From positions 164,315,386 through 164,379,385 of the forward strand of contig JBAIZL010000005.1 in NCBI GenBank assembly GCA_036971475.1: 64,000 bases of DNA, read 5' to 3'. This document shows positions 35,870-49,314 of this stretch, piece by piece. This DNA is from Prosapia bicincta (taxonomy: Eukaryota; Arthropoda; Insecta; Hemiptera; Cercopidae). A program made the translations under genes and the position numbers. The notes beneath the pieces are model-generated. The model saw only the letters and a list, made by a program, of their open reading frames with translations. It was not told the DNA's origin and searched no databases. Within the stretch, counting starts at the first letter, position 1, and the number at the start of each line of letters is the position of its first letter.

Positions 35870-38800
35870 GTACATATCAACTAATTAGAAAGCATTTTGT
35901 TAGATTCAAGCGCCATTGTTGTTATAACAAGCAGTTTACAATACACTTCAGGAAAATGTGGAGAGTTTAATATAGAGTTGCAAATATTTTGAACAGTATG
36001 ATGTAATAATAAATAGATGCAAACATGATTTGTGTCTAGAAATCAATTTATATGGATTAAACTAATGAAATATTGTCAGAGAAGTAGAGTATTGATGGCA
36101 CCTCTGGGCAATGAATTAATTTCCTGAATATGATTTGGCTACTAGGACTATTGATTGAACAGCATTGATTTTACCGTCATTGATGTCTCTACAGTGCGTG
36201 TTTATTTTCCTCGTGGGTATTTTCATGTCGCTTTTTAAAAAGATCTTTTGTTTTAAGGTAATAAAGGATGAAGTAAATATTAACTATAAATGAATACGTA
36301 TTGTATTTGAGCGAGTGCTGCAAATTCATCCAAAGTATAAATAATAAAGTAATAATTCCAGTAACAAAGCTCTAAAAAAAGAATACTTTGTTCTCCAGCG
36401 TCCAAGTGCTGACCCTAATCACTAACTCTAGCTCACGGTCTAGAAACACACTTCTCTTATATATTTATGTAAATATTTCCTTACATAATACTAAGTTGTC
36501 ATATAAACATTTTGCGCTTGAAACACCCACAAATCTGAAATAATTTACAAAATTTAAAACCTAGGAACATTTCTCCATATGAAAGATAGCAAATGGATTA
36601 CACTATGTCAACGGGTAACTGATATTTAGGGTAACTGATATTTAGGGAACTGATATCAAACACAGTTTGCTGCAATGCTTCTTTTATTCTTTTTTATTGA
36701 AAATTATTTTCATGTTATAAAAATCTCAGTTGATCAGCAATCACATTTATTAACGCCAAGAATACTTCAATTATCAATTTAAAAGAACACGTTATTTCAA
36801 TTTTTTCATCTCTATTTTTAAAATAATTCCATTCGAAAAATTAAAAAAAAAAAATTACAACGGAATTAAAACATTTAATAGATAACACTCTTCCGTGGCA
36901 GTTGAACAATTTGTCGATTCGCTGATACCAATATAGAACTTCCTTGAAGGGGTGGGTGCAGGGGCTGCAGTGACTGCAGATCTAATGAATGGAACATACT
37001 GGTGATGCTGAAGTGCTCAGAAGAAGGGAAATAAGACAAAGACGTTAAATTCTGTAAAGATAAGGAGCATATACCTGGGAAATATACTGAGTTGTAGAAC
37101 ACAGAGAAAAATTCTTGGAAAGAGAGAAGCTGGACTGTGGAGAATTACACGCCTAATAATGTTAAGACCGTAGTTTGGCATGACTACCTCCCGCCTCCAC
37201 TCAGCTGTAAAAAAGTAAAATCCCTTCATCGTAGACAATATTCGAAACTGTCAGGAACTACAGAAAGAAGATATTTCTGCATGAGTAATGACACATAAAG
37301 TATCGCCATTTCTTTACCTTAAATAAGGCACTCTCTATTCACACATAAAGCTTTCCATAAACTAAGACTTACACAGAATTGTCTCCACAAAGGACGATAA
37401 CATCCAGGTTCACGACTCTCGGAGTACTATACGAAACTTACTGGCTGTGTTTTATTCTACACTTCTGGCCATTGTTACGTCAGATATCGGAAACTTTGTG
37501 AGTATACAGTGGATGAGGTTTTACTTGCAATAATGGAACGCATTTTAATGCGTGATAACTATATTTGACGTTACTGCATATTTAAATCTAGTTATGCAGC
37601 CAGAAGTGGTTTCAGTGTTACCTTACCGGACATGCAAATCCCTCTGATCATATGTCCGGAGTAATTTGAATATTTGGTGTAATTTGTATTTTCTAACTGA
37701 GTGGGTTTTACTTTTAAATTTAAGCAATATTCATATTTAAAACTGTAAATTATAAAATTTATTTTATTGTATGTTTTATAAATCTATTAAATATGTGCTG
37801 GCCAATATTTCATGTAACCATTTAAATGAATCGAATGATGTAAAAATAAATTACATATTATATATTATTCTTTGAATTAAATATTTATTTATATACAAAT
37901 TGAATAAATTTTATATCAATATTTGTGTAAAATACTAATCATTGAATAGCATTCCATATCATTTGAAATTGTTCCAAAAGGGACAAAACTATTTCCACCC
38001 ACTCTTTTTTATAGTCTGGAGTGGACACATTCATAGATATTGTTTGCTGGTAAGTCATTCACAGATGATTTTAGTCTCTCATCTAAATAATGCCTCAACT
38101 CCTAAAAAAATGGTTTTAGAACCAAACATTCCCCCACACCAGCGACAGCTCCCTCCGTTACAGTTTTCGACATTTTCAGGTTAATTATTTAGCCTTAAGT
38201 CATTCTATAGTCTATCGTCGGTTGCTTTGTAATTAGATTTAAAGGAATAAGAATATTTTTAAAGTTTCCCTTGAAGGGACATTTTAAGTTTCATAGTTTC
38301 AAATACATTCCCGGTAAAAATTAACGTATTGGTAAAATTATTTATAAATCCAATTCCCCTATGTTTAACATACCGCCTTATATCCGTCCCAACCAAACAA
38401 ACTTCCTTGTTGCTAGTCTAAGACTAACAGCCCTGCTCCGTTATCCTACCTGCTACCACTCTACCGCTGGGGCCACCAAACCATCCTTGTCTACCTGGTT
38501 GACTGACTAGATGAAAGCAAAAACTAAACCAATAACAAGATCCAATATTTTGAAACTACGTAATTCATTGCGCGGATCACAATAACATCTGGCTCAGAGA
38601 CATTTATAAAATCCAATATAAAAGATATAAAAAAGGGAAAAAACAGGAAACTGCTGGCAATTCCTGTGGGATAAAGTTAAGAATCACGTTGGTGCTTAAG
38701 TGTGAGAAGGTTTTTAACTGTTAATGACAACAAAAATAAAATGGTTCACAGTCGTAACTTTTTTAATGTAGACCTTGTAATGTATAACCTTATAATTAAT

Positions 38801-40700
38801 TTTCAAACAAGTAAACACCATAGGAAAATGTGGTAATTTGTTGCGACTGTTAAATTGTTAATGATTTAACTGGTAACCAGCTGATTTCAAACGCTTAAAT
38901 ATATTGTAAAAAAACGCACACTCCTGGTGGATTAAACGGGATACTAAATTACAACAATGGGAAATCAGTTAAAAGATATTTCTTTACTCTGCATTTGAGA
39001 TAGAGAAATTATTACTATCGTTTCCCTCAACCGTTACCTACAATAATTGCTCTTGATAAAGAGAGGAAAATTCCTATCTACCAATAAGCCATTTTTCTGT
39101 ACTGACTCCTTCATATTTGATATCTGTCTCAATTTGAGCATATTTATCTTTATTGAACTCATGTTTTCAATCCGGTCATTTCTTCCAAATAAAGCCTTTA
39201 ACATAAATGCCTGAGATAACTTTAAGATGTGGTTTTAACACATTTGGTATAATTCGGAAGTTTATTTATTTCCTACAAAAAATACGTTGGCATGAGCGCT
39301 GCGCCCAAGCACTATGTAGCGTGGTTACATTTTGGTTGTCCCAGTTGCGTGCTCTGGGAATTTCTTTCAGAGAGGAAAAACTTTCAGGGAATTGTCTTGC
39401 GTTTTGAGATTAGATTGCATTACAGATAACTGAATACGTACGTTGCATACACCTCTACATGTGTTCTTATTCTGCACTAGGAATATAGCAGACAAAAATG
39501 AGTTTATCAAGCAAAAATCTACCTCAAAAAAGTAATTTGATTCAAAGCACAATGGTTTGTTCATTTAATTTAGATTCAAATCAATTTGAAATCCCTTATA
39601 AATTATGTTATTTTTTTATAGTTTATTTCATTAAAATACTTAAATATCTTAATTTTTACGAAATAACATCTTTAAATCACCTCCTAGTTTGAATAAGATA
39701 CAAATAAAATATGGAGCAAATTAAAACAAATTAATATTGATGTAAAACTTTATTCATAGACAAGGTACGGATCAAGGTTATTTTAGTGGGCTATATCCCC
39801 TACAGAACTCTAAGTATTAAAGACAAACTTTAGGTAATAAGCTACTTTAGTCTCAAGTAACTGTTACAAAAACATTTAAGGACTTTTACAGGAGACGTTA
39901 AAAATTTCATTTTAAAAAATATTCTAAAGTAGTATTAAGTTACTATAGTTACTAAAAGAATATATACTTCTAAAATTTACTGGCAATCAAGGCTGGTAAG
40001 GGTTGCTCAAAGGGTAAAATTCTGCAGGGGCTTAGAACAGTAGTTTTACAAAAGATGTACATTAATACTAACTGCAGTGTGCACTCTCTAAACAGGGTAA
40101 AGAAAGCTTGTCCGCAAGTAAGTATAGATGGAAGGTTGGTGTATTGATGTGCTCGATAGACTGATGCAACAGCTAAATCGTCATAGAATATTGAACACTT
40201 TCGAATCGAAAGTTCATTTGTGTAAACGACAAAATAAGCAAAATTGGATGGGGAAGAGACAGTATGTACTGAACTCTTTCCATTCAAAGATATATTTTTA
40301 TATCAGGCCGACTAGATAATAGTAGACGTCGAAATGACACACCGCATTGAAAGCATTTAGCACAGTATTAGAGCTTTTTTGATTCCCTGTTAACTCTGTA
40401 GGTTAGGAAGAATCGACATAGAGTCCATAGAAACAGAGAACGAGGTTTCGGCATAGGTTAAACGCGAGGACCAGGAATAGTTTAAATTATATTAAAGAAT
40501 ACCATTTGAGGATATTGACGTCGTTGTGTGCGAATAGTTTATTTAAGAGATTTGTAACAGGAAAACTACATGTTTGTAGGCGCACTTCTTATATGGATAG
40601 GAAAAGTACAGATTTATATGTTAGGCAGTGCTATACATTATCAGAACCATTAGGGATAAATTTATATAGGTAATTGAATGCAAGCTATGGCAGTTAGCTA
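35870..40700. repeat. Segmental duplication, copy B
   Basis: Direct-orientation partner of 2100-8200, lying about 34 kb away. Relative to copy A it has ~600 bp of extra sequence around 36440-37020 and lacks the piggyBac-like insertion (junction near 39970-40010) and the 4300-5200 segment. The frames at 39970-40319 fall in non-conserved reading frames. Confidence 0.85.
37626..37659. other. Hairpin with octamer loop, copy B
   Basis: Identical arms CCGGACAT and ATGTCCGG and the same ATGCAAAT loop as at 3320-3353. Confidence 0.6.
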
Positions 40701-40845
40701 TAAATTTCAAAGTTATTTCATTCGTCTTCATATACAAAACTTGTTAAACTTGTTATGTATTTAGTTTTAATAATAATTAAACTTTTTAATTGTTAATTAT
40801 TAATTGTTATTGTTAAATAATAAATGCTTTTGCAAACAGTTTTTG

Positions 40846-40895
40846 TAGGTGTGTGTGTGAGTGAGTTTGTGTGTGAGTGTGTTTGTGTGTGTGTT

Positions 40896-40926
<31 letters not shown>

Positions 40927-40976
40927 TTGTGTGTGTGTGTTTGTGTGTGAGTTTGTTTGTATGTGAGTGAGTGTAA
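40846..40976. repeat. Interrupted (GT)n microsatellite
   Basis: GT runs broken regularly by GTTT and GAGT. The histidine/threonine-rich minus-strand frames through it are artefacts. Confidence 0.95.
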
Positions 40977-43900
40977 CAGAGGATAGATGTTTCTTGCAAC
41001 CTTCACTTGCTAAGCTGGCATTTACTATTTCCCGCTTCCCTTCTGTACTAGTATTCATACAAATAGTAATATGGAGCGGACAATGTAAAAGAATAGCCCA
41101 AGAACACATACAATCGAATGCTACTGATTACTCAGTGTTTCTGAAGTGAGGAGAATGTGATCGGGAGGGGAAGTATTTGTTTAAGGCTAGCATGACCGAG
41201 AGGTAGACAAGGGGAGAGAGAGAAAGCGTAAGGAAAGAAAATTAGAATTAGTCTTTTGGTTTTAACCCCTTTCACCCCTCCTTGACTCTCCAGAACGTCA
41301 CATTCCTTAGGCCCTTTAAAATTCTTGCATCTAATTACGGTAATTCTGGTATTACACAAGTACGAACCTATGCTTTATAAATCGAAATTATGACGAAAAA
41401 ACCTACACAATAATATGGATGTTAAGTATTTGTTTCAAAAAACTGTAAAGTTCATAATATTAAAACTTTTAATAAAAAAATATTACATCGAACTTTTATA
41501 GTCACAGATTTTATCTAATAGTTTTGTATGTTTGGCAATTTAAATTAGTAATGATACAATATGAGATATAAGAAAAAACTACTGAAAATTATACCTTTAA
41601 ATCACGCCCACCTTCAGTACGCCTAACAGTATTTTTATTAATTTGTTGTGTTGGTATCATTCCTACAAAAAATCAGATTCCCCCTCGATTGTCTTTTTTT
41701 TTTGTTGGGCTAATTAGGCGGCAACAAACTATGGCTTATAAACTTTTTTATATGTAAGACTTTGCGTTAATAGTCAGTCCTGTATTAGGAGAGTAGGCTG
41801 ACGGATGTGTTTGCCGGGTTGCGTTTACGTTCCTAGTCCTGTAATGAAGGAGAGCCATCACATACTACATCTTTCATCTAATAATGAAATGAACAAATGT
41901 TGCAATGAGGTCTACATCACGTGTAATAAGGACTGATGAACACAAGTCCACAAAACATCCACATCAGTATAGCATGAGCGCAATGGCCAAAGTTTTTCCT
42001 TTTTTTTGTAGTTCAAGTAATTGCTAGAGACCTATTGGAAGCTGGGATGCTCATGGGGTCTGAAATCTTCACTCTTGTTGACAGGTTGGCCCTCCGAACG
42101 TGGTTGTCAATCATGAGTGCGTTTCTAAAGTAAGAGGTAAGTTTAGTAAATTTGTAGCTGACCGCACATCCACTATCACTAAAACAAAGTTATCCATATC
42201 AAGGTTTGCGTTTTTGCCACTAATATTTAAATAAAGGGGAAACAAAGATTTCATATACTCACTAATTGTGGTATATAACGTCTCATTATAACCGAATGTT
42301 TTCAGAACAGAGAGCATATTACCAAACTAACACCACTCTCATATTATATCACCATACGTTATATCCAAACACTCGGTCGAATTAATTTTTGAACCATATG
42401 GAATAAAAATTAAGTCAACTCCTACTTTAATAATAAAGAATATTTCATTTTAATTTCTTTTTATTTTATAATTTCAATTATTTTAAATATGTATATACAT
42501 ATGTCAAAACAACAAAATTAAGTTGCAAAATAAAAAACCAATTTCTTTGCAATTCCCATTTTCCTTTTTGTTTATGCTTTTGGACTATTATTTGTGTTTG
42601 TTTTTACGTTTTATTTTTTTCATCACTTGGATGTAGTTTTTTGTTTTTCTTTCCTTTCACACTGTCCGTTTGTTAAGAAATGTTCGATATCGTCAATCCA
42701 CTTTGTTTGTTTATTTTACTGTTTTTCATTTATTTTTAATTCTAGAACATTATTTATGATATTGTGTGGTAACCATAGCAACAAACAATTAAAGATTGTG
42801 CAAGGGAGGTATCAATAGCAACCAGATAAGGGCGAAAGCAAAATTCATATACATTTTTGAAAAGTATATTTCTATCTAATCGAAAGTTGGATCAGTTCCA
42901 AAGCGTTAGACTTCAAACATGAAGATACTCAGTTCCAATCCTACAAAATCTCGCCAAATTTTTATAAATTAATTTTAGAATGAATGTTTGAAAAAAAATG
43001 TATTAACATCAATTCTCATCCACTACAGGTTAAAAGAGATGTATTTTAACTTGAATGGATGAATAAAAAACGTATTTTTATCAACGATTGAAAATTTGTA
43101 AAAGATATATTATATAACAGGAGAGTGTGAGCTAATAGAAGGAATTGAAAAAAAAACAGGTATCCATGTAAAAACTATACACATCATAATATTCCAAGAG
43201 ATCAAGTTTATGTAATGATAAATTTCATTTATTTGTTTTAGCCTACAAATTAAGAAACATTTTGTACTTTAAACCAATACATATTCAGTTTGATATATTA
43301 ATTTTTTACGGAAAATTTAATTTTTTTTTTTATAGCTGAGCTCATTACTAGAGAAAGGAAAAATATTGATTTTTATCAGAGAGCTCTATTGAAATAATTT
43401 AGTACTTTCTAGAGAATTCATTTAAAAGAACATTTTAATTAAAAGAGAAATTAATACTTTCTTACAGAGTAAAATCATTGATCATGAAATTCAGTGCTAC
43501 TTCACCCATGCATCGAATAACGAGCGTATATAAATTAACTGTTAATATGCCCATTGAAAGTTACCCTTCAAGTTTCACGAAGACTAGATAAAAAATAATA
43601 ACCAAATCTCAAATTTTTTCCGAATTAATGGATTTTACTGTGAAAAAAATCCCAGGCGGTTGTTTGAGTTGTCAAAGCGACAGCATTCATATGGAAACAT
43701 GTTGAAAAATATCTCTTTAAGGTTTTTGTTTACTTGCGGTTGATAGTTACCGTTTTTAGCCCTTTCATTTGACACTCTGTTATTCTGACAAACATCCGAC
43801 CTGATGACACAACATTTGTCAAAATCTGTCAATATACTCGACATTAGCCTGTCAGCAGTTAGTGATGTATGGTTAGGTTGGGTGGAAAGATGGACCGAGG

Positions 43901-46900
43901 TGACGTGCAATCGTAATGCTTTTAGCTGACACAACACTACTCATAACGCTTGAGCTTTTGTTACAAAAGATTTATGGGTTTTCCTTAACACCTTTGTTAT
44001 TACACATGTTTCGTCAGCATTGTTGTGTCGATTTTTTTATATCTTTGAGCTTATTCGTATTTACATAGATACTTGAATTTACTCTTTATACCTTTGTTAT
44101 AAAAATCCGAATATTGCTTTAATTGTTGTATTAAAATTAACTACAAACTATGATAACCATATATTTATACTTCTACCGAAGTAAAAATATATCAATCATA
44201 CTCTGAATTAACAACCATAATAATTATAGCCTTTATGCCATCGCTTTTAGACAGAGGATTAAAATGAATTGCAAGTGCAGAAGTAAAAGTCAAGATTTAT
44301 TTCAATTTGTATTTCATTACTTAAAGTGTAAAAGTAAATTATTTACGGTTGAATTTTTTTCAATGTGGTTATATTTATTCCATTTAAAACGTTTCCATGG
44401 TTGATTTGGTAAACAAATCAGTTTATCCTCTAATACATTGGTCATACTATTTTATATGGTATATTTTATGTATTTTGCAGTGTGTAGTATTGTATACTGA
44501 AAACAGAACATAATATATGATATATTGTACTTAGTACGTAGTATATAATAGATGATATGTGTTTTATGGTATATAGAACCACATGGTATCTACATGGTAT
44601 AGAATATATAGGTCTAGTACATAGTATATACTATATAATGTAACAATATTTAGTATAAAGTATTGTGTAAAGTATCTTGTTGTAGTAGTATGTTTTCTAG
44701 AAACACCTGGAGTTACAGCAAAGCTTTCGCGTGTGTTGTAAATTTGGGTTTGTATTTTCTCGAATTTTTTTCAACCAATATTTCTCGTTTGATAGATACA
44801 TAACTTTCTTCTCGTGTGAAATCTGTTTTACATAACATATCTAAGTATGAAAACAATTAGAGTTAACCAAGTAAACTAAGTATAAGTAGGTAAGTCCAGG
44901 AGACATGACGCACATTTTTAAATATTTACATACTCAGTCTCATGATGCAGAAAAAATAAAACTAAGTATGCTATGTAATGACTATATTTATGAAGTACTA
45001 ACAAAATCTCACACCCTAATATTATACCACTTGAGTGGCGGAATATGTTTTGTAAACCATTACCTCACGGCGTCTAACCCGCATGCTAAGGGTAATAAGC
45101 CGCACCTGTAAGGGTGACATGCTGCATTTCAAAATCAAACTAAAACTGGTAAAGCAGGCCTCTAGTTTGTGAAAATGGTTCAATACATAAAATATAAAGT
45201 GATTGCACCTATTTAGAGAAAAATAAATAATATGACTGACCAATTATGATCGAGTTAGTTAGGCTACAAGTAATTTCACAAAAATACAAAAATATAATCT
45301 AGTTTACAGAAGTCAAAACAACTGCTCCTTTACCAGCATTTTTTCTTGAATTTCATTACTTTAGGTTTTGGACAGGCAAGATTTTTTGTTAAAAATTTTG
45401 ATGGACTCCCTTCTTGATCAGGTGTAATGCTGTCTTTGCGGACTGTGTAGGTTTAACGATTATGTGAGACGATGCAGCCATACCAGTAATATCTCGGTAG
45501 GATTGGACAGGCGTAGTCTCCGGTTGGGTTTGAACAACTTCCCAGTTATCCGATATGGAGAACAAGTAGTCTGGGAGAGAATTTCTGTTTAGGGGAAAGA
45601 TCCCCTTGCCCAGGGATACTTATTTCAAACAACCCTGAAAGCCACTTGTACCATTTCTTACAGAAGCAGCTTTTTTTAAGCTTGAAAGTATCTATATAAT
45701 ACAGACGAGGAACAATAGATTTGAAACATTAAAACTGATATTTTATAGATTAACTAAAATCATTATTTAGTCTACTACTCCCAAGTATCCCATAATAGAA
45801 AATTATAGCATGCATGCAGAAATTATCTGCGGCAACTCTCCCATTCTGTAAGGGAGAGACGCGCAGCTAACATGTCCTTGGCTTTGACTGTCAAGATGAC
45901 GGAACTAGACCAAAAACATTCGGAACAAAGCTTATTGTGGTTGCATAGCTCAAACACTGATCTTAATCCAGTGATTTAACGATAGTTAGGAATGTAGTTT
46001 GAAGTGAAATAACTTTGAAGCCAAAACAACAGATTTGCCTCAATAAAAGCACTAAAAAAGGTGTAAAATCAGATCAACTGAAACAAAACCACTTCACTTT
46101 TAAGTCTTGAGTCTGAGAGGACATGACAAACTACGATATAAACACATATTCAATCATAATCAAAACGCTATTCAACATTTTTCCCGATACTTAATTGATA
46201 TAAGCAATTTATTAAATTTATGATTCAAAAGGTATATTTATAAGCATCGACAGCAATCGCATTCCTTGTAAATCGTTCAAAGAAGGTCGAATTGTCCACA
46301 ATATGTTTATCTGAACGAAAAATATGCAGTCACATACTGTGTGATCTTTGCCGAGATCAAAGATCAATTATTGTCCCTCATAATCTCATAATATCGAACA
46401 AATGAAATTTTCATGAGAAAATTCTAAGGCTCACTATAATTAATCATGGGAAATCAAGCTATCAAAAAGTTGATTACTCCGGAAATTTATGGAGTAGATT
46501 TGATGTATTAGTAAATAAAAGACGATTAAAATTATTGTTTACGTTTAGAAAGTAAAAATTATATATTTGGGATGTTTAGGTCGGTTCTGTTTTTTTAAAG
46601 TATTTAATAAAGTATTTCTTCATTTTTGGAGGTATGGTCTCTAATTCCTGTCTACATTTCATTCGAATTTTGTTTCATGCCGTTGATTATGTTGGCAAAA
46701 CTGTCAATATTTATCGTTACAAATTTCCGATGTAGGCCTATATATTCCTCTAATCATGTTGCTTAATAGTTATTCAAATAATTGACACACACTTAAAGAT
46801 TATAATAAACATATCGGTTTTTTTCAGACGATTTATTGATTTACTTATGTTCGAAATTTACTTGATGGATTTTCCTAAAATCGTACATATTATTTCTTAG

Positions 46901-48225
46901 TTTGCATTTATTCTTTTGCATTTCGTTTTAAAAAAATGTTGATAATCATTTAATGCAAAATCCCAGGCTAATATACGATAATGCTATCTTTAATGGTTAT
47001 TAGAAAAAACGTTTAGAAAAATCACTAATAAAGTTAAATAAAGTTAAAATTAATAGTAAGGTACAATTTAATGAATTTATCTCTTAATAATTTGTGAAGT
47101 AATGAAGTTTTCACCTGGGAATAATTGAATATCTTGCTTATTGTAAATGATCTAAATCGTTTTTAGTTCATTGTATTTTCAATGTTTATTTATTTTGGCT
47201 TATCTCATTCGAGTTATACCAAGTTATACATCAATATGGGAAGACCATTGAAAAAAATCTGCTAGCATGAGGAAAATTCATTAATTAGTAGTATTTTACA
47301 CTTATGTTTTTCATTGTTATTTTTATATGTGGTATAATACTACATTATATAAATACTTTGATTGTTTATTTTGCTTAATAGTTATCTTTATATTCATAAT
47401 CTTTGTTTAAAAAAATCACTTCAAACTTTTTAAAATAGCGTAATATTGTCTCAAAAGGGGTTGTAATGTAGCTATAATAGGACCACCGGGAGGGTTCCTA
47501 TTTTATCTGCAAGCCAAATTACTATGATCGATTAAAAAATATCGTGGAACAAACATTTAAAAAAACATACGGATCGAATACAGAAACTCCTCCTTTTTTG
47601 AAGTCAGTTCAAAAGACTCCACAGCTAGCCCATGTGGGTTGTAAATTTTCTTATTTCCGTAATTAGTTGATTTAGTTGTATATACTATATAGTTGTAACT
47701 TAAGACCACGGTTTCGTCCCCATTAGCTTCACTATTCGTGAATGTAGTACAAAGAAACATCCCTGTAGACGTGTTACAGAGTATGGCTACAGGTCTATTT
47801 GAAATATTACGTCTCCGGTAACAGGAAATTAAGTTTTATTGATTGGTGTTATTGATAGACCTTGTTGCTGAATAAGTACAGCAACCGCAAATTTTATAGC
47901 TAAAACTCAATTTTGACTAAGGGTTGCAAGGGTGGGCTCTAAATATCACCTATATTATGCAAATAATGAATTATTCAGAAAGCTAAATATACATTGAAAA
48001 GCAATTTTTTGTTTTCCTTAGCATGTAAATTCAATGTTGACTTTATTAGAAATTACTACTTTTTCTAAAGTTGCCTAAAAGCTAATCAATTTACAAATAT
48101 TTCAGCTTCTTGAAGAACTACGAGTAGGCTACTTGGAAGGTGTAGCTTCGAAAATATATTAAGATTTCACATGAATTAAAAACATAAAGTGACATTGTAA
48201 GCGAGTAGAAATGAGCCCACTTTGG
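40977..48225. other. Seven kilobases without a supportable gene
   Basis: AT-rich throughout. 44445-44700 is a low-complexity run of TAGTATATA-type words. 42855-42955 resembles a decayed tRNA-derived head (see rejected). A minus-strand open stretch of about 95 codons upstream of a stop at 47557 looks somewhat protein-like (YGNKKIYNPHGLAVESFEL) but has no recognised domain, start or splice context. Confidence 0.5.
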
Positions 48226-48239
48226 CAAAAAAGTGGTGG

Positions 48240-48870
48240 GGGAAGTAGCCCTATGACGCACTAACCTAAGGCAGGTAAATCGCATCTAACCTAACCTACC
48301 CCTAGGTGTAGGGGTGTCCTCAGCTACGTTCTGGACCTTCCCAGGGAGAGTATAGGGGTCGTTATGGATGATGGCGACTCAGAATGGGCCTTATCCTAGA
48401 CTATGGGACGGGTTTGACTATGTTTAGAGGGGTGGGGGTAGTTTTTGGAAAAAACTCTAATCAAGTAGGCCTATGAAGCAGTAACCTAAGACAGGTAAAT
48501 CGCATCTAACCTGACCCATCCCTGGGTGAAGGGGTGTCCTCAGCTACGTTCAGGACCCTCCCCGGGGGTAGCTCCCGGCGTGGGGGATAACTTGTGGAAA
48601 GATTTAGTGGTTATTATATGACGTAGCCGCGATCGAACGACTCGCGCACCTATAACCAGAGTGGTCTACCCTAAACGCATTTGGTGATGCGGGGCAAGGG
48701 TATATGATTGCCAAACTCGAAATTTGTCTATGCTACATAATAATAAACAAAGCAACAAAGCCTTATCGTGTGAGGGAATACACGCGACCTACATAACCGG
48801 TGACCGTGTGCCTGACATGTGCAAACCTGCAGAGATAACGCATTATCTTAAAACCGCAATGACAGTCGGC
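48240..48870. repeat. Left inverted repeat of the RING-gene block
   Basis: 48345-48610 matches 59390-59120 in inverted orientation (shared TTTAGAGGGGT, GTTCAGGACC, CCCCGGGGGTAGCT). 48697-48850 matches 58440-58297 inverted (shared CCTTATCGTGTGAGGGAATA, TGCAAACCTGCAGAGATAA). An internal direct repeat of ~100 bp (48254-48350 and 48476-48590) carries the CATCTAACCT motif twice. Confidence 0.85.
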
Positions 48871-49255
48871 GACCGCTATAGCAGGCCTATAACCCGCACA
48901 GCTGTGTCGTTGTGATTCAAGGCAATTGTATTTGTTTTGACTACCGTATTGATTTATTATGTAGGTTGTTATAGTTTAAGTAAACAAATAGCTTTATGGA
49001 TATATTCTATAGTTGTAAATGCGTATAGATATAAAGGTCTATGGAGAAACACTAATAACGAGGCCTATCACATAACATGTAGAGTGATGCTATAAAACAA
49101 ACCTAACTATCTATTCAACAGAGTGTTTTAGCAATATAAGAGAGGTATAAACATATAATATTGGATATAACGCATGATATGGATATAAAGAGTCCGTTAT
49201 GGAAAAGGGCCGGTATATGAAATAATATATACAATAAAGGTATTCAGCATGATGA
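48871..49255. other. Spacer between left inverted repeat and RING gene 1
   Basis: AT-rich and low complexity, with repeated TATGGATATA words. No gene. Confidence 0.4.
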
Positions 49256-49261
49256 TTTATT
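49256..49261 (-). terminator. Polyadenylation signal of RING gene 1
   Basis: AATAAA on the minus strand, about 55 nt after the stop at 49317-49315. Confidence 0.65.
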
Positions 49262-49314
49262 AAACTAACATATAATAATAATTTACAGTGCTTAGATATA
49301 AATTGTACTCAATA

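Noticed and set aside
42855..42955. tRNA gene
   Set aside because: An anticodon-arm-like CTTC/GAAG stem and a B-box-like AGTTCCAATCC are present, but the loop has the wrong size and no acceptor stem pairs; at best a decayed tRNA-derived SINE head.
47557..47850. Minus-strand coding exon of about 95 codons
   Set aside because: Open and somewhat protein-like, but no ATG, splice partner or recognisable motif; too weak to annotate as a gene.
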